Positions 1 to 6,745 of a stretch of 9,176 nucleotides of DNA are shown piece after piece; positions within the stretch are counted from its first letter, which is position 1, and each line of letters begins with the position of its first letter. This DNA comes from an uncultured Rubrobacteraceae bacterium (GTDB taxonomy: Bacteria > Actinomycetota > Rubrobacteria > Rubrobacterales > Rubrobacteraceae): contig CADCUW010000675.1 in the NCBI GenBank assembly GCA_902805985.1, positions 1-9,176 on the forward strand. Reading direction: 5' to 3'. Both the position numbers and the translations under genes were made by a program. Below the pieces are notes generated by a model. That model was not told the origin of the DNA and ran no database searches. It was given only the letters and a program-made list of their open reading frames with translations.

Positions 1-502
1 CGGTCGCCTCGGCGGCCGACGGACCCGAATCTCCTCCACCGTGCTTCCCATACCGGGGCATGCTAGCCGTTCGGGAGAAGGGCCGTATCGCGTCCCCAGA
101 TGTGGTGCCGGGCCACGAAGCGGACACTAGAGAGTGACCGAGGCCCGAGGGACCACGAGAACCTCTCTGAAGCCCTGGGGCACGTCACGTGGCCAATGCC
201 GTACGCGAGGTGGCCGCGGGAATCAGGGCCGAGGTGGGTGCGGGTTCGCGTGTGCGACCGGCGAGCACTACTTGTTCACATTGGGACAAATCGCAACGGC
301 GATCTCGGCTTAGCCTTAGTGCAGCGGCGGGCCGGGAGCCGGAGGTCGAGGTGACACTAGCCTAGGACTTACGAGCTCGTTCTGCGGGCATCCGTATTTG
401 GCTGCTCGCAACGCGAATACAGGGCCCGAGATGGGTGTTTAGCGTCCGACGTTCGTGGTGCGTGGACGATGGCTGCCGGAACCCCTATCCCCTTATCGTG
501 GC

Positions 503-520
503 CTCCGGGACTGGCCGGAG
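503..520. promoter_or_regulatory. Small inverted repeat upstream of kinase promoter
   Basis: Perfect 6-bp arms CTCCGG (503-508) and CCGGAG (515-520) flank a 6-base spacer. It lies about 60 bases upstream of the kinase -10 box, next to a second palindrome. It could be an operator half-site pair or an RNA hairpin; GC-rich repeats this short also occur by chance. Confidence 0.3.
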
Positions 521-526
521 TGTAAC

Positions 527-538
527 GGGACCGGTCCC
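527..538. promoter_or_regulatory. 12-bp perfect palindrome, possible operator
   Basis: GGGACCGGTCCC reads identically on both strands. Its centre is about 47 bases upstream of the TATAAT box, so roughly 60 bases before the expected transcription start, where activators often bind. No regulator can be named from the sequence. Function is inferred only from symmetry and position. Confidence 0.35.
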
Positions 539-579
539 TGTCTCGTCCTCCGTCCCCCGACCGTCGGCTCTACTCCGGG

Positions 580-585
580 TATAAT
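580..585 (+). promoter_or_regulatory. Promoter -10 box for the kinase gene
   Basis: TATAAT is a perfect match to the housekeeping sigma -10 consensus and stands out in GC-rich DNA. The expected start of transcription is near 592, giving a leader of about 18 bases that contains just the Shine-Dalgarno. No convincing TTGACA-like -35 box is seen 16-18 bp upstream, so the promoter may depend on an activator, perhaps at the palindrome at 527-538. Confidence 0.6.
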
Positions 586-597
586 CCTTTGTGCTAG

Positions 598-604
598 AAG
601 GAGG
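598..604 (+). promoter_or_regulatory. Consensus ribosome binding site before an ATC codon
   Basis: AAGGAGG is a full Shine-Dalgarno match. Five bases later, at 610-612, is ATC, in frame with the kinase; an in-frame TAG stop lies at 595-597. No ATG, GTG or TTG in that frame occurs before GTG at 649, which is 44 bases from this site and has no ribosome site of its own. This favours initiation at ATC, a very rare start codon. Confidence 0.55.
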
Positions 605-609
605 GAACG

Positions 610-2895
610 ATCGAAGAACATCACTACACCGTAGACCCGCGCGAGCGCGTGCTCCGCGCTGAGCGTAGGCACGGCGCGCTGCTTGACAAGGCACTCGACG
701 TCATATCGCTGTGCAGCGCCGAGAACGCCTTCCTGTACGTGAGCCCCTCGGTCGAGGACGTGCTCGGGTACGCGCCGGAGGAGCTCGTCGGGACGACCGT
801 CTCCGATCTCGTGCACCCTGACGACCTCGCCGCGTACGTGCGGGAAGTGATCGAGGGAATGCGGGAGGCCTCCGGGCCGTTCGGGCCCGTGACGGCCCGC
901 TACCGGCATAGGGACGGCTCCTGGCGACACCTGGAGACCACCCTCAACGTCCTGCTGGACGACCCGGAGGTCGGGGGCGTGGTCTGCGTCAGCCGGGACG
1001 TGACCGGGCGCAGGCGGCTGGAGGAGGAGGTTCGGGGCCTCAACGAGGGCCTCGAGGGGGAGGTGGCGCGGCGCACCGCGCAGCTGGAGGCGGCGCTCGA
1101 CAGTCTGGGGGAGAGCGAGGAACGCTTCAGAGCAACCTTCGAGCAGGCCGCGGTCGGCGTGGCCCACGTCGGATTGGACGGTGGGTGGTTGCGGGTGAAC
1201 CGGAAGCTATGCGACATCGTCGGCTACCGGCGCGAGGAGCTGCTGGAGAAGACCTTCCAGGACATCACCCACCCCGAAGACCTCGGGGCGGACTTGAATC
1301 AGCTCCGCCGGCTGCTCGCCGGGGAGATCGGGACCTACTCGATGGAGAAGCGATACTTCCGCAAGGACGGCTCGGTGGTCTGGATAAACCTGACCGTCTC
1401 CCTGGTCCGTGGGGACTCCGGAGAGCCCGCGTACCTTATTGCCGTGATCGAGGACATCTCCCGACGCAAGCGGGCGGAGGAGGCGCTGCGCGCTTCCGAG
1501 ATGCGCTTTCGCACGGTGATCGAGCAGTCGCCCCTGAGCACCCAAATCCTCTCCCCGGGGGGCCGCACGCTGCGGGTGAACCGCGCCTTCACCGAGCTTT
1601 GGGGCCTCACCCTCGAAGACCTTGCCCACTACAACATGCTCGAAGACCCGCAGCTCGTCGAGAAGGGCGTCATGACCCACATCCGGAAGGGCTTCGCCGG
1701 GGAGGCCGCGGCGATCCCACCGATCGCCTACGACCCCGAGCAGACCCTCCCCGGCCGGAGCGGCAACGAGGAGCCCGGCCGCTGGGTGAGGGGGTTCGTC
1801 TATCCCGTCAAGGACGAGGCCGGGGAGGTGCGTGAGGTGGTCCTTGTGCACGAGGACGTGACCGAGCGCAAGCGGGCCGATGAGAGCCTGCGGGAGAGCG
1901 AGGAGCGCTACAGGGCGGTCGTCGAGCAGTCCGCCGAGGGGCTCTACTTGCTCGACGCGCGTACCCGGAGGGTCATCGAGACCAACCCTTCTCTGCAGAG
2001 GATGCTCGGCTACTCGGGCGACGAGCTAGAAGGGATGGAGCTCTACGACCTGATCGAGCTGCCCCGCGAGGAGGTAGACGCGACCCTTCGGCGCATCCTT
2101 GAGCGGGGGCACCGCCCCATAGGCGAGCGCCGGTACCGCCGCAAGGACGGCTCCCTGGTGGACGTGGAGATCAGCGCGAGCGTGATCCGCCACGGCGGCG
2201 GGGAGGTGGTGTGCGCCGTGGTGCGCGACGCAACGGAGCGCAAGCGCGTTGAGACGGCCCTGCGCGAGGTCAGGGAAGGTGAGCGCAAGCGCGTGGCCCG
2301 CGACCTCCACGACGGGGCGCTGCAGGACCTCACCTATGCCCTCGCCGAGGCCCAGATCGTCCAGAGCCTCAACGACAACTCCGAGCTCGACGGGAGGATC
2401 ACCGACGAGATCGAAGCCCTGAGGAGCACGGAGCGGCGCCTACGCGCTGCCGTCTACGACTTGCGCCTCGGCGGCGAGGGGGGCAGGCCGCTGGCCGAGC
2501 TCCTAGAGGCGCTTGTGGAAGAAGGCCGGCGCATGGCCCCGGGCTGCGACGTGCGCCTGGTACTCGAAAGCAGCCTACCGGAGGCACCCCCGGGTGCGGG
2601 CGGCGCGGAGGTGCTGCGCGTCCTGCGGGAGGCGCTGTCCAACGCCCGTCGTCACTCCGGGGCCGGGAGGGTCCTCGTGGCCGTCCGGGCCGAGGGTGAC
2701 GACCTGGTGGCGGAGGTCACCGACGACGGGCGCGGCTTCGTCCCAGGCGGACCGACCGGGGTAGGTCTGAACAGCATGCGAGAGCGGGCCGTCGCCTTGA
2801 GCGGGAGCTTAGAGGTGGACAGCGAGCCGGGCGCCGGCACGAAAGTCCGGCTGCGGGTGCCGCTGCGGCGCCTTGGCGCGGCCGATCACGGTTAG
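610..2895 (+). CDS. Soluble multi-PAS sensor histidine kinase (NarL/HPK7 type)
   Basis: This protein should sense a signal through PAS domains, autophosphorylate on His and pass phosphate to a NarL-type response regulator. Numbering from the first conventional start (GTG 649, 748 aa; 761 aa if ATC 610 is used): PAS1 about 16-118, a charged coiled coil 120-158, PAS2 157-275, PAS3 285-405, PAS4 418-532. PAS2-4 each begin with a similar RFRxxxEQ/RYRxxxEQ helix. A HisKA_3 dimerisation domain follows, with phospho-acceptor His554 in ARDLHDGALQDL, then an ATPase domain (about 652-738) with the N box around Asn665, the G1 motif DDGRGF and the G2 motif GVGLNSMRER. There is no signal peptide or membrane segment, so it should be cytoplasmic. 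No response regulator is adjacent, so its partner is elsewhere. The ligand is unknown. Start at 610 rests on the AAGGAGG spacing; 649 is the cautious alternative. Confidence 0.9.
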   Translation: MEEHHYTVDPRERVLRAERRHGALLDKALDVISLCSAENAFLYVSPSVEDVLGYAPEELVGTTVSDLVHPDDLAAYVREVIEGMREASGPFGPVTARYRHRDGSWRHLETTLNVLLDDPEVGGVVCVSRDVTGRRRLEEEVRGLNEGLEGEVARRTAQLEAALDSLGESEERFRATFEQAAVGVAHVGLDGGWLRVNRKLCDIVGYRREELLEKTFQDITHPEDLGADLNQLRRLLAGEIGTYSMEKRYFRKDGSVVWINLTVSLVRGDSGEPAYLIAVIEDISRRKRAEEALRASEMRFRTVIEQSPLSTQILSPGGRTLRVNRAFTELWGLTLEDLAHYNMLEDPQLVEKGVMTHIRKGFAGEAAAIPPIAYDPEQTLPGRSGNEEPGRWVRGFVYPVKDEAGEVREVVLVHEDVTERKRADESLRESEERYRAVVEQSAEGLYLLDARTRRVIETNPSLQRMLGYSGDELEGMELYDLIELPREEVDATLRRILERGHRPIGERRYRRKDGSLVDVEISASVIRHGGGEVVCAVVRDATERKRVETALREVREGERKRVARDLHDGALQDLTYALAEAQIVQSLNDNSELDGRITDEIEALRSTERRLRAAVYDLRLGGEGGRPLAELLEALVEEGRRMAPGCDVRLVLESSLPEAPPGAGGAEVLRVLREALSNARRHSGAGRVLVAVRAEGDDLVAEVTDDGRGFVPGGPTGVGLNSMRERAVALSGSLEVDSEPGAGTKVRLRVPLRRLGAADHG

Positions 2896-2942
2896 GCGCA
2901 GTTCTGTAAACGCCGACTGGTGGGTGGGTTCGTGGACCGATG

Positions 2943-4406
2943 CTAGCGGACCGGGGATAGGCAGGGACGGCCCACAGCGCCTAGCCGCCCGCTTCCGCGG
3001 GCACCGCTAATCGCGTTGAGACCGCCAGCGTACTCGCACGCCAGTCCGTCACCGTCGCCGCCGAGGTTATCGGGGTCGCCTGGCGGGGTCGGGATCGGCC
3101 CGTCCACCTCGTCGCGGTCTATGTAGCCGCCTCCGGATGGCGCTCCGCCACTAGGAGCAGGCGGCGATGCGCTCGGCGAAGCGGAAGCTTCGGGGCTGGC
3201 GGAGGACGATGCAGACGCTCCGGTCGCGCCGAGCAACTCCTCGCAGGCCACGCCCTGCTCGCCCGTGTACCCCTCGCCGATGGGCCCATCCAGCCCATTG
3301 GGGTCGCTCGTGTCCTGCTCGTAGACGGCCTGCGCTTCCGCGTGGGTGTCGAAGTTCGAGCAGTCGAGGTCTCCCGAGGAAGGAGCCGGCTCAGGCTCGG
3401 GTTCCGGGCTCGCCGAGGCTGAGGCGGCCGGGGACGAAGGGAGGAGCTCGGGTTCGGGCTTGGGTTGCGGCATCGGCTCCGGTTCCGGGTCTGGTGCCGG
3501 TTTGGGCTCTGGGACAGGCGCGGGTTCAGACTTGGGCTCCTGCCCGTCCTCGCAGCCAGGCGTGCCCTCGCCGATGCCGTTGCCCCGGTCGGCGAGCTCG
3601 CACTGCTCGTCTCCGGACAGTCCCCATATGCCGATCTCGGCGTCCCTGGCCTCCTCCTGCAGCGCTCGGAAGCGCTCCTCGTAGCGCGCGTTCGGCTCGA
3701 CCGTGTAGACCTGAGCGTAGCCGCCCTCCACGAGCTCGCCGTTGAACATCTCGTCGCCTGCGAGGTAGACGTAGGCCAGGAGACGTCCGTACTGGTCCGT
3801 CCTCTCCTCATCGAACTCCAGCTCCACCTCCTCGTCTTCGAGCACAGAAGTGGCGTAGTTGGAGGACTCGGGGCCGTAGGGCTCGACGTTCTCGCCCGGG
3901 TCTACGGTCTCTGGGGTGTCCACGCCGATCAGGCGCACAGAGTCTTTGCCGTCCACTGCAGGCTCTATCTCCACAGTGTCGCCATCCACGACCCGCGATA
4001 CGGTCGCCACGGCGTCGTAGCGGCCGCTGCTTTCCTCTTCCTCCGCTGGCTCTGGCTTGAGCTGGTTCTTCTGCTCCTCAGTAGGCTCCGGCTCTTGCGT
4101 TACCGCGGCCTGTTCTCCCTCGCCCGAGGAGCCGGCGCGCTGCCCCTGGCCTCCTCCACCGCCGTAAAGCGCCCCGGAGATGCCGGAGAACACTACGAGG
4201 AGGGCCAACGAGGATCCGGCCACCAGCCCCCACGTCCTGAGCGGCCTGCGCCTCAGCGCGCGAATCAGCAAGGCGATCAGGGCGACGGCCAGCACGAGAA
4301 AGGCCAGCACCACCACTAGGGGGCTCAGGAGCACCGCCAGGACGATGGCGAACAGCGGCGTCACGACGAGCGCCACCTTGACGCTTGATGGCCCGGCGTT
4401 GGTCAC
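2943..4406 (-). CDS. Membrane-anchored thermonuclease with excalibur motifs
   Basis: Staphylococcal-nuclease-family enzyme (487 aa, GTG start at 4406) predicted to cut DNA/RNA outside the cell with Ca2+. The N-terminus has a long hydrophobic stretch (about 11-50, probably two segments) and another at 61-80. An acidic linker leads to the nuclease domain (about 129-262). The catalytic set matches Staphylococcus aureus nuclease: Asp143 in VDGDTV, Arg158, Asp163-Thr164 and Glu166 in GVDTPET, Arg208 in YGRLLAYVYL. Next come a Pro/Glu-rich linker, an excalibur-like region (346-389, Asp residues of the loop degenerate, CEE kept), an Ala/Ser/Pro linker, and a second excalibur (about 443-458) with the canonical GDGDGLACE loop. 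The gene converges on the kinase with a 47-bp gap and diverges from the DUF488 gene. A ribosome site for 4406 is weak; an in-frame GTG at 4376 is another option. Likely role: nutrient scavenging or breakdown of external DNA. Confidence 0.87.
   Translation of the reverse strand: MTNAGPSSVKVALVVTPLFAIVLAVLLSPLVVVLAFLVLAVALIALLIRALRRRPLRTWGLVAGSSLALLVVFSGISGALYGGGGGQGQRAGSSGEGEQAAVTQEPEPTEEQKNQLKPEPAEEEESSGRYDAVATVSRVVDGDTVEIEPAVDGKDSVRLIGVDTPETVDPGENVEPYGPESSNYATSVLEDEEVELEFDEERTDQYGRLLAYVYLAGDEMFNGELVEGGYAQVYTVEPNARYEERFRALQEEARDAEIGIWGLSGDEQCELADRGNGIGEGTPGCEDGQEPKSEPAPVPEPKPAPDPEPEPMPQPKPEPELLPSSPAASASASPEPEPEPAPSSGDLDCSNFDTHAEAQAVYEQDTSDPNGLDGPIGEGYTGEQGVACEELLGATGASASSSASPEASASPSASPPAPSGGAPSGGGYIDRDEVDGPIPTPPGDPDNLGGDGDGLACEYAGGLNAISGARGSGRLGAVGRPCLSPVR
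3123..3224 (-). repeat. Low-complexity Ala/Ser/Pro/Gly linker in the nuclease
   Basis: Codes for residues 395-428 of the nuclease, rich in Ala, Ser, Pro and Gly with repeated SAS and PSG units. It joins the degenerate and the canonical excalibur motifs and is probably unstructured. Confidence 0.6.
3375..3536 (-). repeat. Low-complexity Pro/Glu/Lys linker in the nuclease
   Basis: Codes for residues 291-344 of the nuclease: alternating EP, KP and DP units, then a short Ala/Ser block and another EP run. In DNA this is a degenerate 6-bp repeat (GGCTCG/GGCTCC-like on the plus strand). Such linkers commonly span the cell wall or hold domains apart. Expect length variation between strains. Confidence 0.7.
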
Positions 4407-4478
4407 CTGCCCATCGTGCGGCGGCGACGGCGGCGTGAGGGTCTTCGTCTACGAGCGGCCAAAGGCGCGGCGGGGCCG

Positions 4479-4877
4479 TTGAGGCTGCTGACGAGTTTCT
4501 GGTCGAACCCGCTGCTCGGGGAGGTGGATGCCGTCATGGTGTCCACCTCCCGCGGTCGGCCCAGGTGGGCCTTGCCATACTCGTACCGCCGGATGGACGA
4601 GCTCGCGCCCAGCGACGAGGTGTGGAACGCCGACGAGGGATGGCGGGATCTCTATCGCGAGCAGCTCGACAGGCTCGGCCCGGACGCCGTGGTGGGGCGC
4701 CTGGTGGAGATCTACGGCGGCAAGGCGTGCGTGTTGCTGTGCTGGGAGAGGGACCCCGCAGACTGTCACCGCGGGATCGTGGCCGCATACCTACGCGAGC
4801 ACGGCGTGGAGATCGAGGAGCTCGTGTCCGGCGACCTGCCGCAGCGCAAGGGCATTCGGGCGCCGAGGCTGTTCTGA
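4479..4877 (+). CDS. DUF488 family protein
   Basis: A 132-aa cytoplasmic protein of the DUF488 family, whose biochemical role is not established. Family hallmarks seen: an N-terminal strand LLTSFWSNP matching the usual YTSYFA-like opening, SRGRPRW (24-30), ELAPS (41-45), and the signature LLCWERDPADCHRG with Cys88, Cys96, His97 and Arg98, followed by an amphipathic helix and a GVEIEEL strand. The Cys/His/Arg cluster suggests a metal or catalytic site; this is inference. I chose TTG 4479 because it begins just before the conserved first strand; the frame is open back to GTG 4416, but the added 21 residues are a poly-Arg run unlike the family. ATG 4536 has a GGGGAGG upstream but would delete the first strand. 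Its stop overlaps by one base an in-frame ATG of the downstream recombinase, so the two are probably co-transcribed and co-translated. Confidence 0.8.
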   Translation: MRLLTSFWSNPLLGEVDAVMVSTSRGRPRWALPYSYRRMDELAPSDEVWNADEGWRDLYREQLDRLGPDAVVGRLVEIYGGKACVLLCWERDPADCHRGIVAAYLREHGVEIEELVSGDLPQRKGIRAPRLF

Positions 4878-4887
4878 TGACCAAGAG

Positions 4888-4892
4888 AGGAG
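4888..4892 (+). promoter_or_regulatory. Ribosome binding site deciding the recombinase start
   Basis: AGGAG within a purine run lies 5 bases before ATG 4898. The alternative ATG at 4877 overlaps the DUF488 stop but has no comparable site, so 4898 is the better start. Confidence 0.6.
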
Positions 4893-4897
4893 AGACG

Positions 4898-6745
4898 ATG
4901 ACGAATAAGTATGGCCAGGCACGGCGCATCGTGCTGTATGCCAGGGCCAGCAGCGACGAGCAGGCCCACAGCGTGGCGGGCCAGTTGGCCGAACTGCGCG
5001 AGTTCGCCGCCAGGGAGGGTCACGCGGTCGTTGCCGAAGTCGAGGACCGGGCGCAGAAGCGGCACACGCTGGACAGGCCGGGTATCGACGAGCTCCTCGA
5101 CCTCACCTCTGGCGGTGGGGTGGACGAGATCTGGGCCTGGGCGTGGGACAGGTTTGGGGAGTTCCCGGTACCGGAGCACCTCTCCATCATGCTCGCGGCG
5201 GACGGCGCCACGATGCGGGCCCTCGACGACGCGGAGGAGGGCGAGGACGCGGAGGACATGCGGGTGATTCGGAGCCTGTTCAGCCGCCGCGAGCAGCGCT
5301 CCAGGGCGCGCAGGACCCGCAAGGGCGTGAGGGACAAGGCGCTCAGGGGCCAGCACCTCGGTGCGGCCGGGCAGCCCCGCTTCGGGTTCCGGTGGAGGCG
5401 CAACGACGAAGGTACGAGGGTCGGCTACGAGGTCGTCACCGAGAAGATGGAGGTGGTTCGGCGGGTCCTCGCCCTGGTCGCCGGCGGGGAGTCGGTCAAC
5501 GGCGTGCGACGGGCACTCGAGCGCGACCGGGTGCCCGCGCCCGGCGGCGGGGACAGGTGGTCGGGGACCACCGTTAGGGGCATCGTAAACAACGACGTCT
5601 ACAGGCCGCACCCGGTAGAGGAACTCTGCGGCCTGGTCTCGGCCGAAGTGCTCGCCCGCCTGGACCCCGAACGGGAGTACGGCATAGCGTGGGCCGGCCA
5701 GCGGCGCACCAGCTTCAAGCCTGGCGGGGGAAAGGGCCGTAAGTCCGAGTGGACTGACCGCAGCGAGTGGATAGCCGTCCCGATCGATCTCTCCGGATCG
5801 GGCCTGGAGCGCCCGGTGGTGGACCGGGCAAGGCACGCGATCAAGGGCAACCGCGTGCCTTCGAAGATAGACGGCTACTTCTACGAGCTCTCCGGGGGCG
5901 TGCTGCGGTGCCGGGAGTGCGGCCGGGCGATGCAGACACACCGGCGCAAGGCGTCAGGTGGTAGGCAGCTCCACTACTACCGTTGCAGGCCGTCCGTCGG
6001 GGTCGACGCCTGCGGGAACCGGAAGTCGCATCGGGCCGAGCAACTGGAGTACGAAGCGACGTCCATGTTCGATACCTACGCGAGCACGGAGACCTTGATA
6101 CGCCTCTACGACGAGGCGGTCGAGCGCGAGAATGGGGGCGACGGCCTGCGCTCCGCCCTCCAGAGGCGGGTGGCGCTCTCGGAGCGTATGGGGGTCCTGG
6201 CGAAGATGCGCCGCAAGTTCCAGGAGCAGCAGGCTGAGGGCCTGATGACGCTCCTGGAGCTCAAGGAACGCCTCGCCGAGCTCGACGAGGAGAAGGCCGC
6301 GATCTCAGGCGAGCTCCGGGCTGCTGAGGACGCTGCCGAGACCGCCCAGAGGATGGAGGCGGCCCGCTACTCGCTGATACACGCAGAGTGGTACGAGGAC
6401 CCCGACACGATCCAGCCGGGCCAGGTGTTGAGCTATGCATCGAGTTCGGAGAACATAAGAAAGGCGTACAACAGGTTCGGCGCCCGCTTCGAGGTGGACG
6501 CCGAGGGTACACTGATGATGGGGCTCGAACTCGACCTAGGGGGGACGTGGCAATCGTTGCAGGAGAAACGCACCTCCTCGGGTGCGGCGACCGGGTCATG
6601 GAGGGGCTCGTCCGGCGCATCGGGCCGCTCGGCCACGCAGAAAAGCGCCGCGGCCGTCCCGACGACGCCTACGGGTCGCTCGTCCGGACCATCGTCGGGC
6701 AGCAGCTCTCGACGAAGGCGGCTCGCAGCATCTACGGCCGGCTAA
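4898..6745 (+). CDS. Large serine recombinase with run-on C-terminus
   Basis: Site-specific DNA recombinase of the large serine (resolvase/invertase) family, likely an integrase of a mobile element; 615 aa from ATG 4898. The resolvase domain (about 9-150) has YARASSDEQ with nucleophile Ser18 and Arg16, DRPGIDELL, and WDRFGEF (84-88 DRFGE), where the usual second Arg of the DRLxR motif is Glu88. A recombinase domain follows (about 155-270). The zinc ribbon has Cys338, Cys341, Cys363 and Cys372, and a coiled coil follows at about 400-470. Domain-like sequence ends near residue 548 (LELDLGG, about 6544). The remaining 66 residues are Ser/Gly/Arg-rich and coincide with the start of the glycosylase gene in another frame, so they look like read-through, not native protein. 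It may be an intact integrase fused to host sequence on integration, or a truncated remnant. Co-oriented and nearly overlapping with DUF488. Confidence 0.88.
   Translation: MTNKYGQARRIVLYARASSDEQAHSVAGQLAELREFAAREGHAVVAEVEDRAQKRHTLDRPGIDELLDLTSGGGVDEIWAWAWDRFGEFPVPEHLSIMLAADGATMRALDDAEEGEDAEDMRVIRSLFSRREQRSRARRTRKGVRDKALRGQHLGAAGQPRFGFRWRRNDEGTRVGYEVVTEKMEVVRRVLALVAGGESVNGVRRALERDRVPAPGGGDRWSGTTVRGIVNNDVYRPHPVEELCGLVSAEVLARLDPEREYGIAWAGQRRTSFKPGGGKGRKSEWTDRSEWIAVPIDLSGSGLERPVVDRARHAIKGNRVPSKIDGYFYELSGGVLRCRECGRAMQTHRRKASGGRQLHYYRCRPSVGVDACGNRKSHRAEQLEYEATSMFDTYASTETLIRLYDEAVERENGGDGLRSALQRRVALSERMGVLAKMRRKFQEQQAEGLMTLLELKERLAELDEEKAAISGELRAAEDAAETAQRMEAARYSLIHAEWYEDPDTIQPGQVLSYASSSENIRKAYNRFGARFEVDAEGTLMMGLELDLGGTWQSLQEKRTSSGAATGSWRGSSGASGRSATQKSAAAVPTTPTGRSSGPSSGSSSRRRRLAASTAG

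Larger units (their letters stand above)
1..573. other. Gene-poor region upstream of the histidine kinase
   Basis: No reading frame here looks like a real protein. The longest forward frame (100-354, 84 codons) is rich in Arg and Trp, has no recognisable domain and no good ribosome site, and its third-position composition is unlike the real genes nearby. Minus-strand frames that cross 485-1167 are shadows of the kinase gene. I see no tRNA or rRNA. The last 75 bases of the stretch hold two inverted repeats described separately. The rest may be a long regulatory leader, a decayed gene or an uncharacterised RNA; the sequence alone does not decide. Confidence 0.55.

Noticed and set aside
1..61. 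Possible minus-strand gene start at the left edge (ATG at 51 or 61)
   Set aside because: Two different frames are open to the edge for fewer than 21 codons each, neither has a ribosome site, and there is too little sequence to judge.
391..417. Short inverted repeat GTATT/GAATAC as an operator or RNA hairpin
   Set aside because: The arms are only 5-6 bases with a long spacer and no linked promoter.
493..1167. Minus-strand frame of 224 codons opposite the kinase N-terminus
   Set aside because: It overlaps a clear PAS domain on the plus strand and shows no domain of its own.
2987..3002. Perfect hairpin GCCCGC-TTCC-GCGGGC as a terminator
   Set aside because: It lies inside the nuclease coding sequence near its 3' end and has no T-run on either side, so it is not a normal terminator.
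3465..4319. Long forward open frame (284 codons) opposite the nuclease
   Set aside because: It is the antisense shadow of a high-GC gene; the minus strand has a clear nuclease domain with all catalytic residues, while this frame has no motif or ribosome site.
4316..4323. CTAGGGGG shared with 6536-6543 at the recombinase junction, as a possible second att site
   Set aside because: Only 8 bases match, inside the nuclease membrane-segment coding region, and flanking bases differ; chance is the better explanation in GC-rich DNA.
4766..5941. Long minus-strand open frame (391 codons) opposite the recombinase
   Set aside because: Shadow of the recombinase gene. It has no recognisable domain and is rich in Pro, Arg and His as expected from reverse reading of GC-rich codons.
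6388..6546. Longer glycosylase starting at 6388
   Set aside because: The extra 53 residues are recombinase sequence read out of frame; family similarity begins near 6547.
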